NCBI GenBank assembly: GCA_029565415.1
Contig: JAKQOH010000116.1
Location: 1 to 64,000 of the forward strand
Length of the DNA stretch: 64,000 bases
Origin: Candidatus Rifleibacteriota bacterium
GTDB taxonomy: Bacteria > Riflebacteria > Ozemobacteria > Ozemobacterales > Ozemobacteraceae
Direction: 5' to 3'
The position numbers and the translations under genes were made by a program. This document shows, in pieces, positions 57,521 through 64,000 of the stretch (its first letter is position 1; every line of letters starts with the position of its first letter). The notes beneath the pieces were generated by a model. It searched no databases and was not told where the DNA came from. It worked only from the letters and a program-made list of their open reading frames with translations.

Positions 57521-58825
57521 ATGCTGAACTTTCTCGCCGACACGCTCGCCCTGTGCCTTTCGGGCTGGCTTGCCTACGCCGTCCGGACCTCCGAGGCCCT
57601 GTTCCAGGTCGAGCCGTATCTCCAGAATCCCGGACAATACGGCCTGCTCATCGGGACGGCCGTCGTCATCTGGCATCTGCTGCTGATCTGGCGCGGCGGC
57701 TACGAACGGAAACTTCTGCTGTTCCGTCTCGACGAACTCCTGCTCCAGTTCAAGACGTCGCTGCTCCTGTTCCTGCTGCTGATGGCAGCGACGTTCCTCT
57801 ATCACGCCTACGATTTTTCCCGGCTCGTGATCTTCCTCTGGTGGCTGGCGTTCGTCTTTTTCGGCGGCATCGGCCGCCAGATCGCACACCGGCTGCGCGA
57901 ACGTCTCCACGCCCGGGGCTGGGGCCGCCGCCGCGTGATCCTGACCGGCTCGGGGCCGACCCTCGAGCTGTTCGAAAAGCGGCTGCGTGAGAACCCCGGA
58001 CTCGGGGCCGACATCGTGGCCTCCGGCGCGGGCATTCCCCTGGCTGAACTATTGTCATCGGAATATATCGACGAGGTTTTTCTGTTCGGGGACCGCATCG
58101 AGTATGAACAGCTCTGGCAGCTTCGGGAAACCTCGCGCAATTCCGCCGTTCTGCTGCATCTCGTGCCGTCCTTCGGAAACCTGTATCTGCGCCAGTTCAC
58201 GGGCGGTTTTTTCGACGGCGCGGTGATGCTGAGCGTTTCCTCTCCCGCCGCGCGGCGTCTGACGCTCGGGGTCAAGCGGTTCCTGGACGTCGCGATCTCG
58301 GCAGCCTTCCTGGTGCTGCTTGCGCCGCTGGGCGTGCTGTTCGCCCTGCTGATCCGTCTCGACTCGGCCGGTCCGGTCCTGTTCGCGCAGCGGCGCATCG
58401 GGCGCGACGGCCGGGAGTTCACGATCTACAAGTTCCGCACGATGTACGAGGATGCCGAGGTCTACTCGCCCACGCCGACCAGCCGCGCCGATCCGCGGAT
58501 CACCCGCATCGGCGCGCTGCTGCGATCGACCGGCCTCGACGAACTTCCCCAGCTCTGGAACGTGTTGATCGGCGACATGAGCCTCGTGGGGCCACGACCC
58601 GAGATGCCGTTCATCGTGCGGGAGTATACGGCGGTCGAGGCGAAACGCCTCAAGGTGCGTCCCGGAATCACCGGGCTCTGGCAGGTCTACGCACGCACCG
58701 CGAATCTGCCGATTCATTCCCACGTCGAGTATGACCTGTTCTACATCGAGAACCTGTCGGTCTCGCTCGATCTGATGATTCTGCTCGACACGATCCCGAC
58801 CCTGGTGTTCCGCACCGGTATCTGA
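57521..58825 (+). CDS. WbaP-like undecaprenyl-phosphate sugar phosphotransferase
   Basis: 434 aa. Four or so N-terminal TM helices (about 5-110), a Rossmann-like middle domain (about 120-230) and the bacterial sugar-transferase domain (about 240-434) with KRFLDVAISAAFLVLLAPL, FAQRRIGRDGREFTIYKFRTM, LDELPQLWNVLIGDMSLVGPRPEMP and KVRPGITGLWQV. It starts a lipid-linked glycan by moving sugar-1-phosphate to undecaprenyl phosphate, so the cluster probably builds an O-antigen, capsule or exopolysaccharide. Confidence 0.92.
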   Translation: MLNFLADTLALCLSGWLAYAVRTSEALFQVEPYLQNPGQYGLLIGTAVVIWHLLLIWRGGYERKLLLFRLDELLLQFKTSLLLFLLLMAATFLYHAYDFSRLVIFLWWLAFVFFGGIGRQIAHRLRERLHARGWGRRRVILTGSGPTLELFEKRLRENPGLGADIVASGAGIPLAELLSSEYIDEVFLFGDRIEYEQLWQLRETSRNSAVLLHLVPSFGNLYLRQFTGGFFDGAVMLSVSSPAARRLTLGVKRFLDVAISAAFLVLLAPLGVLFALLIRLDSAGPVLFAQRRIGRDGREFTIYKFRTMYEDAEVYSPTPTSRADPRITRIGALLRSTGLDELPQLWNVLIGDMSLVGPRPEMPFIVREYTAVEAKRLKVRPGITGLWQVYARTANLPIHSHVEYDLFYIENLSVSLDLMILLDTIPTLVFRTGI

Positions 58826-58846
58826 ACCGCACCGGCACGGGCGGGA

Positions 58847-60619
58847 TCAGAACGTTCCGGTCGTGAACTGGCACCAGAGCTGGGCTTCGCCTGCCAACGC
58901 CAGGCCCGATCGCGAGCGTAGTCCCGAAGTGGTGAGACGGATCAGATAGGAACGGTTCGAGGCCAGCGTCCGGTTGGGCACCAGCGAGAGGATCGTGTCG
59001 TCATCGCTCCAGGCGATGTCGAACTCCTCGCCGAGGGCCGTGCCATCAAGGGTCACCCGGATCCCGTTCTGCATGTCCGTCACGTCGAGACGCAGCCCCG
59101 TCAGGAGGCTGGCAGGGTTCATCGGCCGGTCGAACTTCACCCGGAACGGGCCGGCCCGCGAAACGCCCGTGTCGCCGTTTTTCGGCGAGGTCGAGACGAC
59201 GTGGGGCGAGGGGTCGGCGGCCGTCGTGAACGAGGCGAACAGGCCGGTGTAATTGCGCAGGAGGCGGCCGTCGGCAGCCCTTGCGCCCCACTGGGACAGC
59301 ATGAGGCTGTATTTTTTCGACGGGGAGAGGGCCTGCCGGGGTTTCAGGCGCAGCACCGTGGCGCCGATCCATTCGATCTCGAAGAACGACTTGACGAGCG
59401 AGCCGGGAACGGCGACGGTCGTCTTCCCGTCGATCTCCAGCGTCAACTCGAACTGGTCGAAGATCGTGGCGGTGTCCATCGACTGGCCGAAGCCGATCTC
59501 GAGGGGGGTGGAGACGTCGACCCCCGTCTGGCCGTTGTAGGGGCGGGTCCAGGAGATGATCGGATCGGTGACGGGGACGTCGTGGGCCGGATACAGGCGC
59601 ATCCGGACGATGGTCAGGCCGTCGAGAGCCACCGGAATCTGCATGTCGCGCCGTTCGGCATATCCGGACTTGACGACCGAGATCACGGTATCGCCGGAGC
59701 CCGCGCCGACCGCGAGGAACGCCGCGCCGCCGCTGGTGACCTGCTGGTTCGTTCCGACCGTGATCGCCGCTTCGTTCAGCGGGGTGTCGACCCCGGCCAC
59801 CGTTTCGAGCACCTGGACTTCGACGCCGCCCCGCCGCTTGGTGAACGAGTCGCCCCGACCGACCGCGACCGAGGCGTTCTCGAAACCGGGATGTAATTGT
59901 ATATTATCTGATATAGAAGTCCCGTTCGACGGGAAGACCGCGGTATACCGCAAGTCCCAGTCGAGATACTGGATGCGCACTTCGGCGGAGCTGGCGACCA
60001 GGTTGCCGGCGTCCAGGGCGATTTCGGTTTTCCCCTGCGCATTCGTGATCCCGACGAGATCGAGTGCGGGAATCGTCACTTTCGCCTGGGCCAGCGGGAG
60101 CCAGTCCCCATCCGCGGCGGCCGACGTCGGATTGACGAGGAGCGAGGTGCGGTTGATCTGGACCGTGATCGCGTAGATCCGCCCGCCCACCACGTCGACG
60201 CTCGTCTTTTTCGTGGTGATGCCGCCCTTGCGGTCGTCGGCGCTGCAGGTGATCTCGAACGTGCCCGTCATCGACGGGGCTTTCCAGACGGCGGAGTTCG
60301 AGACATTCCGGATGATCGTTCCGCCGGAAGCGGTCCAGTTCAACTGGACGGGATCCCCGTCCGGATCGATCGCGTCTGCGGTCAGCGTGATTTCCCCGCC
60401 GAATCCGGTCAGGCTGCCGCCCGAGGTGAGGTTCAGCATGGGGGAGAGATTGCCGCCCGTTCCCGAAGTCGTCTCGGTGTCGGTCAGGGCCGTTTCCGCG
60501 CCGTCGGTCGTGCGCAGGGCCGCGACCGAGTTCGCGTTGGTGCAGCCCCCGAACAGAATGGCCGTGACGACGACCAGAAGGGCGAACAGATGGATGCGAT
60601 ACGAAGAGAGAAATGCCAT
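58847..60619 (-). CDS. Lipoprotein with PKD/Ig-like and Big_5-type domains
   Basis: 590 aa from ATG 60619, with GGAGGTG upstream. Lipobox FALLVVVTAILFGGC gives Cys24 acylation. Residues about 60-155 form a PKD/Ig-like module (ITLTADAIDPDGDPVQLNWTA). The middle (about 160-370) is beta-rich and carboxypeptidase-regulatory-like (ITNAQGKTEIAL). Two Big_5 repeats follow (about 375-480, PYNGQTGVDVSTPLEIGFGQSM; and 485-590, SPKNGDTGVSRAGPFRVKFDRPM). It is an outer-membrane surface protein, probably adhesive or structural. Confidence 0.85.
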   Translation of the reverse strand: MAFLSSYRIHLFALLVVVTAILFGGCTNANSVAALRTTDGAETALTDTETTSGTGGNLSPMLNLTSGGSLTGFGGEITLTADAIDPDGDPVQLNWTASGGTIIRNVSNSAVWKAPSMTGTFEITCSADDRKGGITTKKTSVDVVGGRIYAITVQINRTSLLVNPTSAAADGDWLPLAQAKVTIPALDLVGITNAQGKTEIALDAGNLVASSAEVRIQYLDWDLRYTAVFPSNGTSISDNIQLHPGFENASVAVGRGDSFTKRRGGVEVQVLETVAGVDTPLNEAAITVGTNQQVTSGGAAFLAVGAGSGDTVISVVKSGYAERRDMQIPVALDGLTIVRMRLYPAHDVPVTDPIISWTRPYNGQTGVDVSTPLEIGFGQSMDTATIFDQFELTLEIDGKTTVAVPGSLVKSFFEIEWIGATVLRLKPRQALSPSKKYSLMLSQWGARAADGRLLRNYTGLFASFTTAADPSPHVVSTSPKNGDTGVSRAGPFRVKFDRPMNPASLLTGLRLDVTDMQNGIRVTLDGTALGEEFDIAWSDDDTILSLVPNRTLASNRSYLIRLTTSGLRSRSGLALAGEAQLWCQFTTGTF

Positions 60620-60717
60620 GGGGCACCTCCGATATGTCCTGTTCTGGAGGTATCGGAAGAAACCGGTATTTCTCTGAGTGGTCCGGTCGGGCGCATCGCG
60701 ATGCGCCCGGGTTGGAG

Positions 60718-62181
60718 TTACGCCATCCGGGCGCCGCTGGCCGGGGCGAGGAGTTCGACGAGAAGCCGCACGCCGACGCCGGACGAGCCCTTGCTCAGAT
60801 AGCTGATCTCGCGGAGCTGGTCCGCGGTGCCGGCGATATCCAGGTGTGCCCAGGAGGGCGGGGCGAAAGCGGAGAGAAACGCGGCGGCAAGACAGGCGCC
60901 GCCCTTCCGGCCGCCGGCATTTTTCCAGTCGGCGATGCTGCTTTTCATGGCATCCTTGAAGCATTTGTGGAGCGGCAGGGGCCAGAGGAGATCACCGGAT
61001 GCGGCGGCGGCGGCCGTCAGGCGATCCCGGAGGGCGGGGTCGGCGGTGAAGAGGCCGGTGAAACGGTCGCCGATGGCCGTGATGACGGCACCGGTCAGGG
61101 TCGCCAGATCGATCGAGAAGGCGGGCTTGAAGGTAGCGCCGTAGGCGAGCGCGTCGGCCAGCAGCAGACGCCCCTCGGCATCCGTGTTGATGATCTCGAC
61201 GCTCTGGCCGTCGAATTGGCGGATCACATCCCCTGGGCGGCAGGCGTTGCCGTCGGGGAGGTTTTCGGCGGCGGGAATCAGGCCGATCACGCGGCGGGTG
61301 CAGCCGAGCCGGGCGAGGGCCGAGAGGGCGGCCATGACCGCCGCCCCGCCCGCCATGTCATTGCGCAGTTCGTGCATGTTCTCGGCCGGCTTGATGCTGA
61401 TGCCGCCGGAGTCGAAGGTGATCCCCTTGCCCACGAGAAGGACCGGCTTCGCTTTGCCAGGGTTCAACTCCATCTCGATCAGGCAGGGCGGGTGGCCGCT
61501 ACCCTGGCCCACGGCGAGCAGGCCGCCGAACTTCTGCAGCGCCTTTCCGCGACGGATGCTCACGGTCAGCCGTTTCGGTCGGGCCAGCGCCTCGGCTTCG
61601 GCGGCCAGCCGTTCGGGAGTCAGTTCGTTTCCCGGCGCATCCGACAGCCGGCGGGCGAGATTCACGGCTTCGGCCACGATCCGTGCCCGCTTCAGTCGCT
61701 CTTCCAGAAGATCGGTCCGTTGCTCCGCCGCGGTGAGGAACTGGATCGCGTCGAAGCCGGCCGGACCGCGATCCGCCGGGTTCTTGCGGTAGGGGGCGGC
61801 GTGATGGCAGAACAGGTCTGGCACCATGAAAAGATCATCCATCAGGAGAAGGGCTTCCTCAGCCGGGAGGGGAAGGGACGGCAGGACGACGGCGATGGTG
61901 CGTGCTTTCCGCGCTGCAAGCCGCTTGAGGCCGGTTCCGAGGGCGTCGGGCAGGGTCTGGCGAAGCTCGGCGTCGATGAGGACGGGAGCGGCGCGGGCGA
62001 TCAGCGAACCGTCGAAGATCCCGAGAGACTCGGTTTCCCCGTTCCATTCACCAACGGGAAGCCGGGGTACCCCGGGGAGCCGGGAAAGCGGGGCCGGCAT
62101 CGCAGCGGGGTCTTTTCTGAGGGGCAGGAACAGCCAGCCGTCGATGGTTCCCGAGGGGCGTGAGCGGACGGTGATCTTCAT
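60718..62181 (-). CDS. pepA: Leucyl aminopeptidase, M17 family
   Basis: 487 aa from ATG 62181, with GGAG upstream; the longer open frame has no ribosome-binding site. Catalytic domain: LVGKGITFDSGGISIKP with the metal Lys and Asp, NDMAGGAA, and EIINTDAEGRLLLADAL, the M17 signature. The last part (HLDIAGTAD) is also typical. It removes N-terminal residues from peptides and uses two metal ions in a hexamer. Confidence 0.93.
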   Translation of the reverse strand: MKITVRSRPSGTIDGWLFLPLRKDPAAMPAPLSRLPGVPRLPVGEWNGETESLGIFDGSLIARAAPVLIDAELRQTLPDALGTGLKRLAARKARTIAVVLPSLPLPAEEALLLMDDLFMVPDLFCHHAAPYRKNPADRGPAGFDAIQFLTAAEQRTDLLEERLKRARIVAEAVNLARRLSDAPGNELTPERLAAEAEALARPKRLTVSIRRGKALQKFGGLLAVGQGSGHPPCLIEMELNPGKAKPVLLVGKGITFDSGGISIKPAENMHELRNDMAGGAAVMAALSALARLGCTRRVIGLIPAAENLPDGNACRPGDVIRQFDGQSVEIINTDAEGRLLLADALAYGATFKPAFSIDLATLTGAVITAIGDRFTGLFTADPALRDRLTAAAAASGDLLWPLPLHKCFKDAMKSSIADWKNAGGRKGGACLAAAFLSAFAPPSWAHLDIAGTADQLREISYLSKGSSGVGVRLLVELLAPASGARMA

Positions 62182-62280
62182 GATTCGGTTCTCCGATGCG
62201 GTTACGGCTTTGGGGACGCTGCCCGGCGAGCCGGCGGTCATGGTATCATGAATTTTCGCGGGGTGTGTACAAGAATGCTG

Positions 62281-62309
62281 TTGCATCTCGGCAAAAAATC
62301 TGCTACCAT
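62281..62309 (+). promoter_or_regulatory. Promoter of rpmB
   Basis: TTGCAT (62281-62286), 17 bp, TACCAT (62304-62309), 36 nt before the start. Confidence 0.6.
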
Positions 62310-62345
62310 CTCATTTCACTCGACCATTGCTCGGAGGTGACAAGA

Positions 62346-62537
62346 ATGTCTCGGTATTGCATGGTTTGCGAACGCGGACCCCAGGTCAGCTATCAGCTCA
62401 GCCACTCGCATCGGCGCTCCAAGCGGCGCTGGAGCGTGAACCTTCAGAAGAAGCGGGTCATGCTTCGCGGCAAGCTGGTGCATGGTTATGTTTGCACCAA
62501 GTGTCTGGGTAGCGACAAGGTGACCCCGGTCATCTGA
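62346..62537 (+). CDS. rpmB: 50S ribosomal protein bL28, zinc-binding form
   Basis: 63 aa from ATG 62346, with GGAGGTGA upstream. Starts MSRYCMVCERGPQVSYQLSH and contains SKRRWSVNLQKKRV. Cysteine pairs at 5/8 and 50/53 (CMVC and CTKC) are the C+ form that holds a zinc ion. Monocistronic with its own promoter. Confidence 0.97.
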   Translation: MSRYCMVCERGPQVSYQLSHSHRRSKRRWSVNLQKKRVMLRGKLVHGYVCTKCLGSDKVTPVI

Positions 62538-62564
62538 TTTTCGATCTGTGCCGGAAGGGGCTCT

Positions 62565-63140
62565 TCAGGCTTCTCCGGTGGTTCCCGCCGCTCTCGTGAG
62601 CTCGGGGTGCCGTGCTGCCAGCCAAGCCGCAAGGCCTGCGCTGACGACGGTTTCCGGGATCATGTGCCCGAGATTGTAGATGCTCGACGTCACGATCGCG
62701 GCGCTCAGATCCGACGCGGGGTCAGAGAAGAAAACGACGCCGGCGGTGACATGGCAGAGCAGTCTCAGACTGCATGCAAATGTCACCGCCGTCGCTGCGT
62801 TTCCCGGACTCTTCCACCGCAGGATGCCAGCCAGCCCGAGGGCCCCGTGCGCGAGCGGGTAGTCGAGCAGGAACTGGACGGGATGAACGATGAATGGGCG
62901 GCGCAGCGTCAGCAGCAGCCCCGCCAGCAGGCCTGCGGCCACGCCGCGTTTCACCCCCCGGCGTGCGGCGAGCAGCAGCAGAGGGAGGCCGCCGAGCGAA
63001 AGCGAGCCTCCTGCCGGCAGTTCAAACAGCCGGAACTGGCTCAGGGCCAGTGAAAGTGCGATCAACAGGCCTGTTTCCGCCGTCTGTTGGAGCCGTGACG
63101 GCAGACCCTGAGCCGGTGTCGGTTCGAAACGTGGGTTCAT
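62565..63140 (-). CDS. ThiT-like thiamine ECF transporter S component
   Basis: 191 aa from ATG 63140. Six hydrophobic helices. The segments LFELPAGGSLSLGGLPLLLLAARRG and IVHPVQFLLDYPLAHGALGLAG are the S-component motifs of ThiT/YuaJ that bind thiamine. No EcfT or EcfA genes are adjacent, so it would use a shared energising module. No TPP riboswitch is seen upstream; the -10 box lies 13 nt before the ATG. Confidence 0.78.
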   Translation of the reverse strand: MNPRFEPTPAQGLPSRLQQTAETGLLIALSLALSQFRLFELPAGGSLSLGGLPLLLLAARRGVKRGVAAGLLAGLLLTLRRPFIVHPVQFLLDYPLAHGALGLAGILRWKSPGNAATAVTFACSLRLLCHVTAGVVFFSDPASDLSAAIVTSSIYNLGHMIPETVVSAGLAAWLAARHPELTRAAGTTGEA

Positions 63141-63153
63141 GGCTTGCCAGCCC

Positions 63154-63182
63154 AGACTAAGCCCGCATCGTGAAGGTGTCAA
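63154..63182 (-). promoter_or_regulatory. Promoter of the ThiT-like gene, near-leaderless
   Basis: TTGACA (63182-63177), 17 bp, TAGTCT (63159-63154). The ATG at 63140 follows after 13 nt and has no clear Shine-Dalgarno. Confidence 0.65.
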
Positions 63183-63259
63183 CTCGACATGCTGGACATC
63201 CGGTCCGATTTTTCATATCCTGTGACCTATAGAGAGATCACGTTTCCCGGGAGGATAGG

Positions 63260-64000
63260 ATGAGGCTGCCGTTGGTAGGCGTCATGAGGCGCTGTGCCCT
63301 GCTCGTTCTCGCTCTGATCGCCATCGCGGAGCCGTTCAGCCCCGCGCCGCTTCTGGCCGGGCCTGCCCCGAAGGAATACCAGGACATCTCCGAGCTGTCC
63401 CTCGACGATCTCCTGGGCCAGGTCGTCGTCACCGCCACCCGTCGGGAATCGGCGATGGAGACGTCGCCCGCGACGATGTATGTCATCACCGAAGAGGATA
63501 TCCGCCGCTCCCCGGCCCTCACGCTGTCGGATCTGTTGCGCCGCGTTCCGGGCTTCCAGACGAAAACCTGGCTGTCCGAGTTCACCAACACCTCGCTGCG
63601 GGGCATGGTGGGCGCGTCCGTCATCAATGAACGCATTCTCTGGATGATCGATGGGGTGCCGGTCAACGACGTGCGCGACGGCGGCATCTGGACCGACATC
63701 ACGATCCCCCTGTCCCATGTGAAACGTATCGAGGTGCTGTCGGGGCCGGGGTCGGCTCTGTATGGCGCGAATGCCTTTCTCGGCGTCGTGCACATCATCA
63801 CCCGCGATCCCGAGGATTATCTCCATGACGACCTGACGGGCAAGTTCCAGACGTCGTTCGAAACATACGACACCGTATTGTCTGAACTCGCCGTCGCCGG
63901 GAACAACGGCGGTGCCTCTTGGCTGTGGGACCTCCATCTCGACTCCACCACGGGGCCCGGGATCACCCGCGACCGCAACCGGCCGGGGGCCGACAAACAT
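63260..64000 (+). CDS. TonB-dependent receptor, N-terminal part (3' end outside window)
   Basis: 247 codons are visible, open to the window edge, from ATG 63260 with GGGAGGA upstream. Signal peptide region at about 10-32 (CALLVLALIAIAEPFSPAPLLA). The plug domain follows: LSLDDLLGQVVVTATRRES resembles a TonB box, then PATMYVITEEDIRRSPALTLSDLLRRVPGFQ, SLRGMVGASVINERILWMIDGVPVND and VKRIEVLSGPGSALYGANAFLGVVHIIT. The outer-membrane barrel lies beyond the window. It imports a ligand such as a siderophore, cobalamin or heme; no specificity can be read. A coding frame on the opposite strand is its shadow. Confidence 0.93.
   Translation, partial: MRLPLVGVMRRCALLVLALIAIAEPFSPAPLLAGPAPKEYQDISELSLDDLLGQVVVTATRRESAMETSPATMYVITEEDIRRSPALTLSDLLRRVPGFQTKTWLSEFTNTSLRGMVGASVINERILWMIDGVPVNDVRDGGIWTDITIPLSHVKRIEVLSGPGSALYGANAFLGVVHIITRDPEDYLHDDLTGKFQTSFETYDTVLSELAVAGNNGGASWLWDLHLDSTTGPGITRDRNRPGADKH

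Noticed and set aside
63141..63240. TPP riboswitch upstream of the ThiT-like gene
   Set aside because: The conserved CUGAGA element is absent, and the promoter lies too close to the start to leave room for one.
63222..63242. TGTGA..TCACG near the TonB gene start as a Crp site
   Set aside because: The spacing between half-sites is 12 nt, not the 6 nt needed for Crp.
63227..64000. Open frame on the minus strand at the end of the window
   Set aside because: It is the antisense of the TonB receptor gene, whose plug-domain motifs are unmistakable on the plus strand.

Overview
The window is a GC-rich (about 60-65%) stretch of chromosome from a Gram-negative (diderm) bacterium. It encodes an LptA/OstA-like protein, a TonB-dependent receptor, a lipobox lipoprotein, GT9/GT39 envelope glycosyltransferases, a class III-signal pseudopilin and a zinc-type bL28. 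Heme is apparently made by the siroheme (Ahb) route rather than the classical coproporphyrinogen route. There are many TPR proteins and dispersed intergenic repeats. This fits an uncultured deep-branching lineage such as Candidatus Riflebacteria/Ozemobacteria, or an anaerobic deltaproteobacterium-like group. That placement is inference, because no rRNA is present. I see no phage, insertion sequence, CRISPR array or plasmid function.

Layout. 1-621: 3' end of a repeat-linker protein. 622-1187: dispersed repeats. 1188-9216: a signalling and translation block with a degenerate UshA-like protein, a GAF-GAF-HD-GYP phosphodiesterase, a membrane HAMP/pseudo-cyclase/HEAT protein, a TPR protein and PrmA. 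9217-12935: repeats, a glycine-zipper exported protein with a possible small RNA or leader in front, another exported protein and a YedF-like protein. 12936-13278: tRNA-Val, -Asp, -Phe and -Cys in one transcription unit. 13390-18541: exported proteins, a LysM/SGNH hydrolase, a 4-TM sensor-like protein and a YciH/SUI1 factor. 18748-20626: a hemerythrin-HHE / DUF6448-like / TetR operon with a perfect palindrome over its promoter. 20772-23039: two unrecognised proteins. 23256-27580: the heme operon hemB-ahbD(C)-ahbA-ahbB-hemL. 27653-32932: a pseudopilin, a large TPR protein, small membrane proteins and a proline-rich Zn-ribbon protein. 33022-40958: the lptA-like / Ski2-like helicase / tsaE / tsaB / tsaD / mutL / miaA operon, joining two tRNA A37 modifications to mismatch repair. 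41098-43653: glucan phosphorylase. 43723-51035: a sigma factor, a DUF2325 protein, mutS, a DUF362 ferredoxin protein and yjbQ. 51203-53184: LUD, Zn-ribbon, DJ-1 and a small membrane protein. 53159-58825: an envelope glycan cluster (GT2, GT9, GT39, PH-like tail-anchored protein, WbaP-like transferase). 58847-64000: an Ig-fold lipoprotein, M17 aminopeptidase, bL28, a ThiT-like transporter and the 5' end of a TonB receptor.

Four features stand out. Several genes have a promoter -10 box 6-17 nt before the start codon, which implies leaderless or near-leaderless mRNAs. Two paralogues of known enzymes have lost their catalytic metal ligands. The TetR operon combines a candidate autoregulatory operator with two Cys/His-tailed proteins. 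The intergenic regions share an inverted CGCAGAT-array repeat family. All calls come from reading the sequence; no database search was run.
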